Positions 1 to 9,068 of a stretch of 27,253 bases of DNA are shown here, one piece after another. The first letter of the stretch is position 1. Every line of letters starts with the position of its first letter. The notes below the pieces were generated by a model, which had not been told where the DNA came from, searched no databases, and worked only from the letters and a program-made list of their open reading frames with translations. The stretch is from JANXQE01 sp035651635 (GTDB taxonomy: Bacteria > Verrucomicrobiota > Verrucomicrobiia > Limisphaerales > UBA8199). The position numbers and the translations under genes were made by a program. The DNA lies in the NCBI GenBank assembly GCA_035651635.1, contig DASRFK010000038.1, positions 1 through 27,253 on the forward strand. The letters are read 5' to 3'.

Positions 1-22
1 CCGGCGGCGCTACTATCTCTCC

Positions 23-3000
23 GTGAAATTCCGTGTGATGGCTGTCTCCATTTTGGATGAATTCGAGAATGCTCATCGTTCCGTGTTTGTCTTGACCACC
101 CTTGCTGGCTTGGCTTGCTTTATCTTTTCGGCTCAGGCTAATCCTGTCGGCCCGACGGTCGCCCAGGGGAATGCTTCTTTCAGGTCCCAAGGACCGCAGT
201 TGACGATCCAAACCTCCGATCGGGCGTTTATCAACTGGCAAAGCTTCAATATTGGCCTTGGCGAAACTACTTCGTTCCTCCAGCAGTCATCTTCATCCCT
301 GGTCTGGAACCAAATCCACGATCAAAATCCTTCGCAGATTTTGGGCAACCTCAATGCCAATGGGTATATCGTGCTGCAGAATTCGTCGGGGTTTTTTATC
401 GGAGGCCAGGCGTCCATCAGCACGCACGGGCTGTTGCTGACGACAGCGCCTATTCCTATGCCCGATCTGTTCAGCCCCGGTGCGTGGGACTTTAACGCGC
501 CGCCCCCGACCGCCAGCATCATCAACTACGGTCAAATCAACACCGGCCGGGGCGGATCGGCTTTCCTGCTCGCGCACACAGTTGAAAACCACGGCTCCAT
601 CGCCGCGCCTGAGGGGCAGATTGGCCTTTATGCTGGAAAAGATGTTCTGATTTCGCAGCGGCCGGACGGGCGCGGGCTCAGCGCCAAGGTGAAGCTGCCG
701 GATGGCTCGGTGGACAATTCCGGCAAACTGGTCGCCGACGCGGGGACCATCGCCCTGAACGCGCAAGTGGTGAACCAGGGCGGCTTGATCCAGGCCAATT
801 CCGTTCGGGACGTTAATGGGGTAATTGAATTAGTCGCGGCCGACGCCGTGAATCTTGCGGGGACGTCTGTGATCGAAGCAAAGGGGGATGCGCAAGGTAT
901 AAGTCAAGGCGGCTCTGTGACCATGAAGTCCGACAACCGTTTTGCCGATCAGGCCGGTTCACTAGTCAATGTGGCCGGTGGCGCGCAAGGAGGCAATGGC
1001 GGCCAGGTGGAAATCTCGGCGCCACGGATGAGCGCGATCGAGACAAGCGTCAGCGGCCGCGCGCTGCCCGGCTTCAAAAGCGGCAAGCTTTTCATCGACC
1101 CGGCGAACATCGTGCTGACCGGCTCCGGAGACGACGCGCCGTCCTCCGGCGCGGTGAATGCCGGCGACCTGCCCAGCGCGGGAAGCGCCGACACGCTGAC
1201 GCTCAACGTAAATTCATTTAACAACCTGATCCTGCAAAACGCTCTTTCACAGATCAGCCTGCAGGCCACGCGTAATATCGAATTGAGCGCCTATTGGAGC
1301 CTGCCGGACAGCCAGGACCCGAAAGCCTCGCTAACGCTGACCGCCGGCAACAACATTACGTTGGACAGCGGCGCGGCACTGGTCGCCGGAAAAAATTGGA
1401 GTGTCACCCTCCTTGCCGGCCCGGCCAATCCGACGGTAGTTCCGGCGGCCGGCACAGCGGGAATTTATTTAAACGGAGGAGACTCGGGAGGCTCGTGCAT
1501 CCAATCCCGCAACGGGAACATTAATCTGTGGGCGGCGAACGAGATCCTCGTTCAGCCCACCTATGCCTCCACCCCTTTGGAAAGCGGCATCCGCACCCTC
1601 GGCGGCGGGAGCATTCAAGCCACAGCCCTCTATGGCGATGTGAATACCGGCGGAAATCAGGCTGGATACCTTTTTCAAAATCGCGCCCCTTACCACACCG
1701 TCTCGGATTCCGTTGGTGGCATTAGCACCGCTGCCGGCGGGGACGTGACCATTGACGCGGGGGGCAACGTGCGCAGCTACTTTCCTAGTGCTCAAAACAA
1801 TGATCCAGGACAGGATGCCGGTGCCGGAGCTTTTGGCCCGCAACCGGGTAACCTTACCATTACCGCCGGCGGCAGCGTCTACGGGCACTATGTTGTTGCC
1901 AATGGGGATGGAACAATCACCGCGCAAAAGAATGCTGGGGGTCCGTCGCTTGGTGACAACCTTGCCTTGAGTTTGACCAAAGGGACTTGGACCGTGCGGG
2001 CGCCGCACGGCAGCATTTTTCTACAGGAGGTCCGCAACCCCAATGGAACCTTCAACGAGACGAGGCTCCCAAGAGGCTCGACCGGGCCAAGTCCAACTCA
2101 CCTGTTTGATTACGACCCACACGCCTCGGTGACACTCGATGCAGGAGACTCGGTCGAGTTCCTAACGACTCAAGCCAACCTGCTGCGCGGCCCGTTTGCT
2201 GTGCCCGCTTTATTCCCGCCGAGTCTGTATGTCAACGCCGGACCGGGTGGTGTCTTTCTGGCCGATCAGGTGACCTTGTTTCCTTCTGCTTTCGGCGAGC
2301 TCCAAATTACCACCACCGGCGGCGGCGGATTAATGGGCGCAGCCAACGACACTGCCTCGAACGTACAATTGTTGATGGCCGACAGCGCGTCAAAGAACTA
2401 TAGCGTTGCCGGCGAGACGGGCTCCTTCAGCGTTTGGGACCATGCGAGCACCCCGCTGGAGTTAAACAACCCCAACCCGGTAATCATCGACATTTCCGGC
2501 AGCGTGCAAAACGTGAAGCTGATCACAGTAAAAGAAACTCAAATCAAAATTGGTGGCGACCTGATCAACAGCTCTTTTTCGGGTCAGAACCTGCATTCAA
2601 ATGATAAGACCACGATTACCGTGGATGGGCAGATTTTCAATTCGCCCTCCTTTTCCTCCGTGATTGTTCAGCAGCGTCCAACTTCGCTGCCGGCTCAGGA
2701 TCTCCCACCAAATCTGACCGGCTTTTTCGATACGATTCTCAAACTCGCCGTCGATCCTGCAGCCGTTACAAGACTGGTGGTTCCACCTAGTACCTCGCGG
2801 CAGAATGTGGTTAACTATTGGGGTTCGTTGTTGCTTTTCGGAACCGCTAATAATTTGACCGCGAATACAGGATTTGCCTATGACAATGCGTCGGGCAAGC
2901 TGAGCTTTCTGGGCCACATGAGCCAGCAGCTCGAAAATCTTTTGCAGCAGCCGACCTTGACCGTGGTGCGCTTTGGCAGTGACGGCTACCCCATGGTTGA

Positions 3001-4327
3001 CGCCAGGGGCCACTTCGTTACGGATACGTACACCTGGATCGATCGCACCTCGGTAAACAACTTGATCGCTGCCAGCGCAAAAACCTCGACCTCAATTAAC
3101 GACGGCTTGAGGATCGGCGGCCCTGGCGAGTTTGATATTCATGCCGGTTCGATCTCGCTGGGCGACTCTTACGGAATTTTGTCCTGCGGCGCCCTGGATT
3201 ACTCAGAAAGAGGAACGGATCGATACAAAAACCTGGCCTCCTTTACGTCCGCCGGAGCCGCTGTCAATGTCAACGTCGACGGCAATATCGACCTATTGAC
3301 CTCCACCATCGCCGCCCTGGGCGGCGGCAACGTGAATATCCGCAGCACTGGCGGAGAAATCGATCTGGGCGCGTCCGTGGTGCTCTTTTCAGGACGTCAG
3401 TTGCCTTTGGGCGCTTTTGTATCCGGCCGCGGTAATATCAGCGTCACGGCCTACAAAAACTTGAACGTCGACGGTTCGCGCATCGCTGCGTACGACGGGG
3501 GCAAAGTCAGTGTTGGCTCGGAAACTGGCAACGTCGATGCTGGCTCCGGCGGCACAACCGCTGCTTTGATCGAAACTCATTACGTCGATCCGGTCACGAA
3601 AAAGTCCGGTTCGTATTTGGCCGGAGTTTATGGCAGCGGCATTTTGGCGGTAACTCTGGTGGATCCATCCAAGGTCCCCGGAGGAGCCACTAAACCCGGT
3701 GATATTCTGGTCACAACTCCCGAAGGCAATATATACGCAAGCCGCGGTGGCATCCTGCAGGAGGCGCTCAACGGCAGCGTTGCCGGCGGCCCCACCGTGA
3801 CCTTGATTGCCGGCACTCTTCCCGGCGCGAATAATGGGCATGCCGCGCACGTGGGCGATATTAACCTCGGAGACTCCGGGGTAATCGGGGGGACTGTAAA
3901 CCTAACCGCTAACGGCAATATCAATGGCCTGGTAATCTCGAGGCAAAATAGCACGGTGAATGCCGCCCAAAACTTCAGCGGTGCCGTGCTGTCCGGCGGT
4001 TCGGCCAACGTTACCGCCGCGGCCGGTAGTGTGAGCGGCACGATTGTTGGTATTGGTGGCGCCAGCGTTTCTGGCGGTTCTGGCGTTTCCGCTCAGGTTC
4101 TCGGTCAAAACGTTTCTGTCAACGGCGGTTCCTCCACCTCCACCCTGGGCACCTCCGCTGCCGCCACCGCCGCCAGCACCTCGGCCGCGGGCACCGCCAG
4201 TACCGAAAGTCGCGAGAAAGTACTCACCGATTCGACCCAGGACGACGATCTCAAAAAGAAGGGGATCGGCTCCGGGTTGGTGCGCCGCACCGGGCGCGTG
4301 ACAGTGATCCTACCCCCGAACTCTTAA
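23..4327 (+). CDS. Filamentous haemagglutinin-like two-partner-secretion exoprotein (TpsA type)
   Basis: This is a very large secreted protein of about 1430 residues. A hydrophobic signal segment (about residues 20-39, ending S-A-Q-A before N40) is followed by a haemagglutination-activity/TPS domain at about 45-170. That domain carries the family hallmarks INWQSFNIGLG (70-80) and the N-A-N-G-Y-I-V-L-Q-N ... G-F-F-I-G-G stretch (112-128). The rest is Gly/Asn/Ser/Thr-rich beta-helix-like sequence, with an I-D-P-A-N-I motif near 357 and a charged tail (DDDLKKKG). Family knowledge: such proteins cross the outer membrane through a TpsB/ShlB-type Omp85 partner. No partner gene lies in this window. 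GTG23, GTG35 and ATG38 are possible starts, and the frame is open to base 1, so the true start could lie upstream. The function (adhesin or other surface protein) is inferred. Confidence 0.85.
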   Translation: MKFRVMAVSILDEFENAHRSVFVLTTLAGLACFIFSAQANPVGPTVAQGNASFRSQGPQLTIQTSDRAFINWQSFNIGLGETTSFLQQSSSSLVWNQIHDQNPSQILGNLNANGYIVLQNSSGFFIGGQASISTHGLLLTTAPIPMPDLFSPGAWDFNAPPPTASIINYGQINTGRGGSAFLLAHTVENHGSIAAPEGQIGLYAGKDVLISQRPDGRGLSAKVKLPDGSVDNSGKLVADAGTIALNAQVVNQGGLIQANSVRDVNGVIELVAADAVNLAGTSVIEAKGDAQGISQGGSVTMKSDNRFADQAGSLVNVAGGAQGGNGGQVEISAPRMSAIETSVSGRALPGFKSGKLFIDPANIVLTGSGDDAPSSGAVNAGDLPSAGSADTLTLNVNSFNNLILQNALSQISLQATRNIELSAYWSLPDSQDPKASLTLTAGNNITLDSGAALVAGKNWSVTLLAGPANPTVVPAAGTAGIYLNGGDSGGSCIQSRNGNINLWAANEILVQPTYASTPLESGIRTLGGGSIQATALYGDVNTGGNQAGYLFQNRAPYHTVSDSVGGISTAAGGDVTIDAGGNVRSYFPSAQNNDPGQDAGAGAFGPQPGNLTITAGGSVYGHYVVANGDGTITAQKNAGGPSLGDNLALSLTKGTWTVRAPHGSIFLQEVRNPNGTFNETRLPRGSTGPSPTHLFDYDPHASVTLDAGDSVEFLTTQANLLRGPFAVPALFPPSLYVNAGPGGVFLADQVTLFPSAFGELQITTTGGGGLMGAANDTASNVQLLMADSASKNYSVAGETGSFSVWDHASTPLELNNPNPVIIDISGSVQNVKLITVKETQIKIGGDLINSSFSGQNLHSNDKTTITVDGQIFNSPSFSSVIVQQRPTSLPAQDLPPNLTGFFDTILKLAVDPAAVTRLVVPPSTSRQNVVNYWGSLLLFGTANNLTANTGFAYDNASGKLSFLGHMSQQLENLLQQPTLTVVRFGSDGYPMVDARGHFVTDTYTWIDRTSVNNLIAASAKTSTSINDGLRIGGPGEFDIHAGSISLGDSYGILSCGALDYSERGTDRYKNLASFTSAGAAVNVNVDGNIDLLTSTIAALGGGNVNIRSTGGEIDLGASVVLFSGRQLPLGAFVSGRGNISVTAYKNLNVDGSRIAAYDGGKVSVGSETGNVDAGSGGTTAALIETHYVDPVTKKSGSYLAGVYGSGILAVTLVDPSKVPGGATKPGDILVTTPEGNIYASRGGILQEALNGSVAGGPTVTLIAGTLPGANNGHAAHVGDINLGDSGVIGGTVNLTANGNINGLVISRQNSTVNAAQNFSGAVLSGGSANVTAAAGSVSGTIVGIGGASVSGGSGVSAQVLGQNVSVNGGSSTSTLGTSAAATAASTSAAGTASTESREKVLTDSTQDDDLKKKGIGSGLVRRTGRVTVILPPNS

Positions 4328-4485
4328 TCACTCGTAAGCTGAAGGATGAGCCCATCACCCCGAGCTAACTAACGGCGTAGCATTGTCACAACTTAAACAT
4401 CGCCGCAAAGGTTCTTCGGTGGCCGCACAGGATTTTGCCAGCGGTCCCCAGCGAGGCTCGAATTAGCATCCTTGAGTTGGAGTCA

Positions 4486-4529
4486 GAGGATGAGGGCTTC
4501 GCGGGCGCTCGGCCCTCCCGTCTTTCCTC
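4486..4529. terminator. Possible bidirectional hairpin between convergent genes
   Basis: Nested inverted repeats are visible. GAGGA (4486-4490) pairs with TCCTC (4525-4529), and GAGGGC (4492-4497) pairs with GCCCTC (4512-4517), with a GC-rich centre. The hairpin lies between the end of the exoprotein gene (4327, plus strand) and the end of the minus-strand gene at 4563, where a shared terminator would be useful. There is no clear T-tract on either side, so this may be only a structured spacer. The rest of the 4328-4562 gap holds nothing I recognise. Confidence 0.25.
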
Positions 4530-4562
4530 ATTCGCGTCCATTGCGGTTAAGGACCTTAGCGG

Positions 4563-5651
4563 TCAGTGCGCGATGACGCTGTAAACCCGGCCTTCAGGGG
4601 AAAAGCTGTCCTGGACACTTGCCGTCCCCCCATTGCCGATTATCGGAGCACCCAACACCGGCCAACTGCTGCGCGGCGCGGTTAAACCGGAGAAGTTCGT
4701 ATAGACAACAGTGTACGTTGCCCCGTTGGTTGTGCCGAACGAAATCGTGCTCGTGCTTGTATTAAAGGCCACATTGACGCTTGGCGGTGGCGGTGGCGTC
4801 ACTTGCGTGCCGGCGGGCTCGCGCGTAAACGTGAGGACGCCGGTTGGGCTTAAATCAAAGTGCCCTACGTAGTAAACGCTTGTCGTGCTGCCGGTAATGG
4901 GGTCGGGGTAGTAGGTAAGGTTTCCCGGCCGTCCACCTGGAGCAGGGGCTGATTCATATAAATCTGCCCGCGAGGTTGAAGTAAAGGGGCTGGGAGTGGT
5001 CTGTTCGATATTGAAGTTTATGGACGCACCGCCGAGATCGCCGAGGGTTGGATTGGATGGGTCACCCATAAAGGTGGTCAAATAAAACTGCGAGTAAGAC
5101 TTTTGGTACGGTTCGACCACCAAAGTGGTGTTATTGGCGGCATTGGTTCCACCAGGCAATATGCTGCTGATATAATTGGCGCCATTGCCAATCGATTCCA
5201 TGCTGACGGTCGCCCCGGACTGCGCCGTAGCGGCAATCCGCGGCTTGGGCACGCTCGGCACCGCAGAATTAGTTCGAGGCAGGGTGTACCAGATGGTTGC
5301 GTGCGGAAAAGTGCCAAGAGACGTGTTCCACGGGTCACCAAGGTACACACCGCCGAAAACCGACCACTGTAAAAACGTGAGATCGGACGAGAAGGCATCG
5401 GTTTGACCAGTCGCCGTTAAATTTTTGAGCGTTACGGTCGAGTTCATGGGCAACTTTATCAGATTCGTGACGTTGTCCAGATAGACCACCATTTCGTTGG
5501 TGCCTTGGTGAGCACCCGTCTTTCGGAACCCGGCCATCAAATCGCCGTTTCCGGGAATATTGAAGTACTGCGCCTGAGCGAGGGAAGGAACCGCCAGAGC
5601 TCCGACAAAAATCAATTTCGTTCCTAGCTGTCTTATAGATTCTTTATTCAT
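4563..5651 (-). CDS. Secreted protein of unknown function with a Verrucomicrobia-type C-terminal module
   Basis: About 362 residues. I chose the ATG at 5651 because it opens directly into a classic signal peptide (MNKESIRQLG..., cleavage after A-Q-A-Q). The frame continues 61 codons upstream, but that extension has no signal character. The mature N-terminus (GDLMAGFRKTG...EMVVYLDNVTNL) resembles in layout the start of the PEP-CTERM protein at 9069-9836 (GDLVLGF...YVVDLGS), which suggests a related fold. A proline run (TPPPPPSV) separates this part from a C-terminal module of about 65 residues (Y-T-V-V-Y-T-N ... W ... G-R-V-Y-S-V-I) that matches the tail of the RCC1-like protein at 10174. There is no PEP-CTERM anchor. 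It is presumably periplasmic or extracellular; the function is unknown. Confidence 0.75.
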   Translation of the reverse strand: MNKESIRQLGTKLIFVGALAVPSLAQAQYFNIPGNGDLMAGFRKTGAHQGTNEMVVYLDNVTNLIKLPMNSTVTLKNLTATGQTDAFSSDLTFLQWSVFGGVYLGDPWNTSLGTFPHATIWYTLPRTNSAVPSVPKPRIAATAQSGATVSMESIGNGANYISSILPGGTNAANNTTLVVEPYQKSYSQFYLTTFMGDPSNPTLGDLGGASINFNIEQTTPSPFTSTSRADLYESAPAPGGRPGNLTYYPDPITGSTTSVYYVGHFDLSPTGVLTFTREPAGTQVTPPPPPSVNVAFNTSTSTISFGTTNGATYTVVYTNFSGLTAPRSSWPVLGAPIIGNGGTASVQDSFSPEGRVYSVIAH

Positions 5652-5914
5652 AACATCCAAAATGGCTCGGGACCGTACCGGAGTCTTTTCAATGCCGCAA
5701 GCCCCCATGGCATCAGAGCCAACGCATGAGGGAATCTGCGGATTAAAACGTAAGTAACTGATAATGTTCATATTAAAACACATCAATGCCTGACTAAAGC
5801 CAGTCTGAAACCGGCTGACACAAACACGTAACAAATGACAAACAACCGTAACAGAACGCGAGGTTTCTTAACTTGTCCCCGTCCGTGGGCCGGTTTAAAT
5901 GCCACTCTTGTCTT
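5652..5914. promoter_or_regulatory. Divergent intergenic region between a secreted protein gene and the Sel1 gene
   Basis: This gap of 263 bases separates two genes transcribed away from each other, so it must hold both promoters. The stretch 5735-5870 is clearly more AT-rich than its surroundings (runs such as attaaaacgtaagtaactga). I found no convincing -35/-10 pair or operator. The minus-strand frame stays open to 5834 and the plus-strand frame to a TTG at 5873, but neither extension looks like protein. Confidence 0.35.
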
Positions 5915-6883
5915 ATGAAGAATGCGACCCTTCTCAACCATGCTTGGTGCCTGCTCGCGAGCTTGACCGTGCTCGGTAGTTCGGCGCCCCGGGAGAATTC
6001 GGCTCAGGCCGCCAAATCCGAAACGCCGCCCGGCGCCACGGGCAGCTTACTGTTTGAGGAAAACCGGAAAGCTGCAGAACAGGGTGATCCCAAAGCTCTA
6101 TTTGAGCTCGCCCGCGCCTATCATCGAGGCCTGGGGGTCGCGAAAGATGCGGCCAAGGCCCTCGAGTACACCCGCTTGGCCGCCGAAAAGGGCTACGCTC
6201 CCGCCCAGACCGCGCTGGGCTCGTTCTACGGCCGCGGCGTCGGTGTGCCGCAGGACAACCCACAAGCACTGAGGTGGTATCGCCAGGCGGCGGAGAGTGG
6301 AGACGCGATGGCGCAGTATGCCCTGGGTGGCTTTTACGAGGCCGGCAAGCTTGTCCCCAAAGACCTCAACGAGGCGATCCGCTGGCTTAAGCGCGCCGCC
6401 GAGCAGGGTGACGCAGCCGCACAATGCGAACTGGGACGCATTTACTTTACCGGAGTGGATAAGGCGGTTTCGATCAATTTCGGGGAAGCAGTCAAATGGC
6501 TGCAACTGGCTGCGAATCAGGGCTACGTGGGAGCGATGAACAACCTTGGATATGCGTACGACCATGGCTTGGGCGGGTTGCCGATGGACCCGCCGACTGC
6601 CGCAAAGTGGTACCGACGTGCGGCAGAGGGGGGCAGCGCCGGGGCGCAGGCGGGACTGGGTGAGATGTACCGCACCGGCCGCGGTGTTCCCAGGGACCTG
6701 GTCCAATCTTATATGTGGCTGAGCTTGGCCAATATGGGCGGCAATGTGGACGGCAAACATTCCGCCCCCGAGGTGGGCGTGCTTCTTTCGCCGACCGAGC
6801 TGGACCGCGGGGAAAAGCTCATTGCTGACTTTCTGGACCGCACCCGCCGCGCCCAGACTGCGAGCAGTGAAGCTCAAAAATGA
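5915..6883 (+). CDS. Sel1-like (TPR-related) repeat protein, exported
   Basis: About 322 residues from ATG 5915; a TTG 42 bases upstream in frame is less likely because the ATG leads straight into a signal peptide (MKNATLLNHAWCLLASL...). From about residue 40 there are six consecutive Sel1 repeats of 36-40 residues with the family pattern A-x-x-x-L-G-x-x-Y-x-x-G-x-G-V-x-x-D-x-x-x-A-x-x-W-Y-x-x-A-A-x-x-G. Clear examples are LGSFYGRGVGVPQD and LGEMYRTGRGVPRD. Sel1 repeats form alpha-solenoid scaffolds for protein-protein contacts; an envelope adaptor role is inferred. The last repeat ends with the S-Y-M-W-L-S-L-A variant usual for the final unit. The gene converges on the next minus-strand gene with a gap of about 50 bases. 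Confidence 0.88.
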   Translation: MKNATLLNHAWCLLASLTVLGSSAPRENSAQAAKSETPPGATGSLLFEENRKAAEQGDPKALFELARAYHRGLGVAKDAAKALEYTRLAAEKGYAPAQTALGSFYGRGVGVPQDNPQALRWYRQAAESGDAMAQYALGGFYEAGKLVPKDLNEAIRWLKRAAEQGDAAAQCELGRIYFTGVDKAVSINFGEAVKWLQLAANQGYVGAMNNLGYAYDHGLGGLPMDPPTAAKWYRRAAEGGSAGAQAGLGEMYRTGRGVPRDLVQSYMWLSLANMGGNVDGKHSAPEVGVLLSPTELDRGEKLIADFLDRTRRAQTASSEAQK

Positions 6884-6934
6884 GACTGCGCGCCGCAGAG
6901 CTGAGCACCGTGCCAGAGTTTGGTGGCCGCCAAT

Positions 6935-7687
6935 TTATTGAGCAGCCGGTGCGGATTGAGGCGCGCCAACTTGCTCGGCAGCTTGCTCGTACTGCAAGGC
7001 CGTTTGCCGCCCAAGCCAACCCTCGAGCAGGTTATCGGCCTGAAGCTGAGCCTTTTGCCAGCGATGCAGATATTCAGGTGAGCTGACATCCAGGTTCGTT
7101 CCCAAACCCGCCACGAAAGAATTTCTGACTCTTTGGATGCTCTCGAGGTCGTCCGCGCCAAGCGTAACCCGGTTGGTATCCACTGGCTGAAAGACCACGG
7201 GAACCGAAATGTTGGTATTAGCAACTTGCTCACGCGGTTGGCGAACGGGCTGGATCGCGCCGGTTGGGCTCTCCGCCACCTGCCGAGCCCCCGGCGAAGG
7301 AAATAATCGTTGTAGTATCGCCGATTCCTCCTCTCGTAATTGCCTGAGAACGCCTTCGGCCCTGGTTCGTTCAACTAGTCCTGTTTGTCCCGACGCCAAC
7401 GACTGTAGAATGGACTGGCGCCTGGGCGCGTACAAATCGTCGAGATCCGCACTAACTATCTCGCGAATCGTCTGCTCGGGACATCCTATTCTTCGAAGGT
7501 TGTCGATAAAAGTGAGGTAATCGCTCGACTCCAGTTGAGCCCAGCTAAAGTCTTTAGCGGCAGACGGCGTTGTGGACTCCGGATTTGAACGCCGGCCTGT
7601 CCGCGCATAGCAAACCCGCCAGACCAACGCTCCGGCCAAGGCCAGGTTCAGTACGAAAGAACAAGCCAGGAAAGTTTTCGGTCTCAT
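6935..7687 (-). CDS. Membrane-anchored protein of unknown function with an 'IGCPEQTIREIV' domain
   Basis: About 250 residues from ATG 7687 (alternative ATG 7699). One N-terminal transmembrane or signal-anchor segment (about residues 3-24, FLACSFVLNLALAGALVW) is followed by a soluble part. At about 45-90 is a block with YLTFIDNLRRIGCPEQTIRE and then IVSADLDDLYAPRR. I recognise this 'NLR.IGCP..TIR.I...D...L...R' pattern as recurring in verrucomicrobial hypothetical proteins; no function is known to me. The middle is rich in Arg, Glu and Gln (probably helical), and the C-terminal region (about 180-240) is again helical. The gene follows the hairpin at 7701-7738 and may use the promoter proposed at 7744-7772. 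Confidence 0.7.
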   Translation of the reverse strand: MRPKTFLACSFVLNLALAGALVWRVCYARTGRRSNPESTTPSAAKDFSWAQLESSDYLTFIDNLRRIGCPEQTIREIVSADLDDLYAPRRQSILQSLASGQTGLVERTRAEGVLRQLREEESAILQRLFPSPGARQVAESPTGAIQPVRQPREQVANTNISVPVVFQPVDTNRVTLGADDLESIQRVRNSFVAGLGTNLDVSSPEYLHRWQKAQLQADNLLEGWLGRQTALQYEQAAEQVGAPQSAPAAQ

Positions 7688-7700
7688 GCGCGGCCCCATG

Positions 7701-7738
7701 CAAAAGAAACCAGCGCGGATCGTCAAACCCGCGCTGGT
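7701..7738 (-). terminator. Rho-independent terminator of the PstS-like gene (possibly also a 5' leader hairpin)
   Basis: On the minus strand, ACCAGCGCGG (7738-7729) pairs perfectly over 10 bp with CCGCGCTGGT (7718-7709) across a 10-nt loop. It is followed at once by the T-rich tract TTCTTTT (7708-7702). This is a textbook intrinsic terminator, 47 bases after the stop codon of the binding-protein gene. The next minus-strand gene starts only 14 bases further on. Confidence 0.72.
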
Positions 7739-7743
7739 ATGAT

Positions 7744-7772
7744 CTTGTACCTACAATCTGAGCCCTTTTCAA
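7744..7772 (-). promoter_or_regulatory. Candidate sigma70-type promoter overlapping the terminator region
   Basis: On the minus strand, TTGAAA (7772-7767) is followed after exactly 17 bases by TACAAG (7749-7744), giving 5/6 and 4/6 matches to the consensus. The predicted start would fall near 7737, at the foot of the terminator hairpin, so a transcript of the gene starting at 7687 would begin with that hairpin. The call rests on motif match only. Confidence 0.35.
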
Positions 7773-7784
7773 CCGGTATACTCT

Positions 7785-9017
7785 TTAGAGCGGCGTAACA
7801 AAGCCGGTGTCGCCACCCGCCGGACGATCCGCAAACAGCGTCACGTTCAGGGCATACGGTAGGCCGGTGCTCCCGCCCAACGCGGTGGCTGGCATCGCCG
7901 ATTTTAAGCGATTGGCGACTGTGGTCCCGGTGGCGCTGGTGAACGGACCCGTCAGGATGTGCTCGTGACCCCAATGGTCGTACGTGCCGTTATTGATCGC
8001 CGCATCGGAATAGAGGACACCATTGACGGTCAAGTATTGACCGTTAGCAGGTGCCGCAGCGTTGGCTGTGCCATCGTTGAGCAACGCCTGCACTGAGTTG
8101 GCGTCCCCCAAACCCAGGTAACCAATGGGAATGGTGGTCAAGCTTCCACCGCCAGCGGTCATTAGCAGCGTTTGGGCTACACCCTTGCCGCTGTCGAACC
8201 CGTCATTGCCGATATTGACGATGGCACCATCGTTGATTGGAGTCGTCGAGACGGCCGTATTCAAAACCCCAGCGGTATAGGTTGGTGTCACCGCGTACTG
8301 CTGCACCGCTTTGCCCACCCCGTAGAGCGCTTGAACCAGCGTATTGACCCGCGTGCCCGAGCCCTTGTTGCGTCCGACCGCCACGATGGGACTGCCAAAG
8401 TCGGCTCCATTGCCGGTGAAGAAGCTCAGGTCCTGTTTGCCACCCGAGAGCAACACGTTGATTTGCGGAATGGTGACGTTGGAAAGGTGAGCCCAGTTGG
8501 CCTGGCCACTGTTCTTGCCTTTCATCCAGACAAACTGAACCACCCCCACTATGCCCACGTCATGCACGCGGCTGTCCTGGGTCAGCGAGACCGCCTGCGA
8601 GGTATCAGCCATCGAGATATCCGGTGAGCTGACGTCCGGACCAGCCGAGCCGTCGTTGGCCAGAAAGCTCGGTTGGGGAGTTCCCGGGAGGTTTGCCGCT
8701 GGCTGGCCCGAAACATTGTTGGGCACTGCCACATTCACCAGGGAGGCGATACCGGCTTCCGAACCGGTAAAGGAGGTCTTCACGATTACCGGGTTGCCAC
8801 TGATATTTCCCGAGAAGACCAATTGGTTGGCCCCGGCGGCGTAGGCAGGCCCCAGGTTGCTCGGAGGGGCATCAAAAATGCCAGTGCCAGCGTGCAGCGC
8901 CGCGTTGACGTTGGCCCGATACGCAGTCGAGCCGGTGAGGCGGACGACTGTTTGGGCATTGGCGGAAACCAGACCCGCAGCCATTAAGGCAGCGGTAATG
9001 AGCGGTAGTTTATTCAT
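7785..9017 (-). CDS. PstS-like periplasmic substrate-binding protein
   Basis: 410 residues with a signal peptide (MNKLPLITAALMAAGLVSANA, cleaved before Q22). Its landmarks follow the order found in phosphate-binding PstS proteins: an N-terminal ligand loop LTGSTAYR (27-34), a second loop TGSEAGI (84-90), DISMADTSQ (133-141, compare D-I-A-M-S-S-R), GVVQFVWMKG (158-167), an 'L-T-x-x-Q-I-N-x-L-x-x-G' helix (about 178-192) and GRNKGSGTRV (215-224, compare R-S-D-G-S-G-T). It lacks a lipobox Cys, and no pstC, pstA or pstB genes lie nearby, so it may be a free periplasmic or extracellular binder rather than part of an ABC importer. The ligand (phosphate or another oxyanion) is inferred. It lies 51 bases after the PEP-CTERM gene and may be co-transcribed with it. 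Confidence 0.78.
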   Translation of the reverse strand: MNKLPLITAALMAAGLVSANAQTVVRLTGSTAYRANVNAALHAGTGIFDAPPSNLGPAYAAGANQLVFSGNISGNPVIVKTSFTGSEAGIASLVNVAVPNNVSGQPAANLPGTPQPSFLANDGSAGPDVSSPDISMADTSQAVSLTQDSRVHDVGIVGVVQFVWMKGKNSGQANWAHLSNVTIPQINVLLSGGKQDLSFFTGNGADFGSPIVAVGRNKGSGTRVNTLVQALYGVGKAVQQYAVTPTYTAGVLNTAVSTTPINDGAIVNIGNDGFDSGKGVAQTLLMTAGGGSLTTIPIGYLGLGDANSVQALLNDGTANAAAPANGQYLTVNGVLYSDAAINNGTYDHWGHEHILTGPFTSATGTTVANRLKSAMPATALGGSTGLPYALNVTLFADRPAGGDTGFVTPL

Positions 9018-9068
9018 TGTAAGCTAGGTGTTGTTTGCGGACTTGTTGTTGAAATCGTAGACCGTTAG

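Noticed and set aside
4044..4301. 85-codon plus-strand frame that looks like a signal peptide followed by a proline-rich tail
   Set aside because: It is the shifted reading of the Ser/Thr/Gly-rich end of the exoprotein gene; the proline run is a by-product of those codons.
6098..6877. 259-codon frame antisense to the Sel1 gene
   Set aside because: Antisense shadow of a GC-rich repeat gene; the plus strand has clear Sel1 repeats and a signal peptide.
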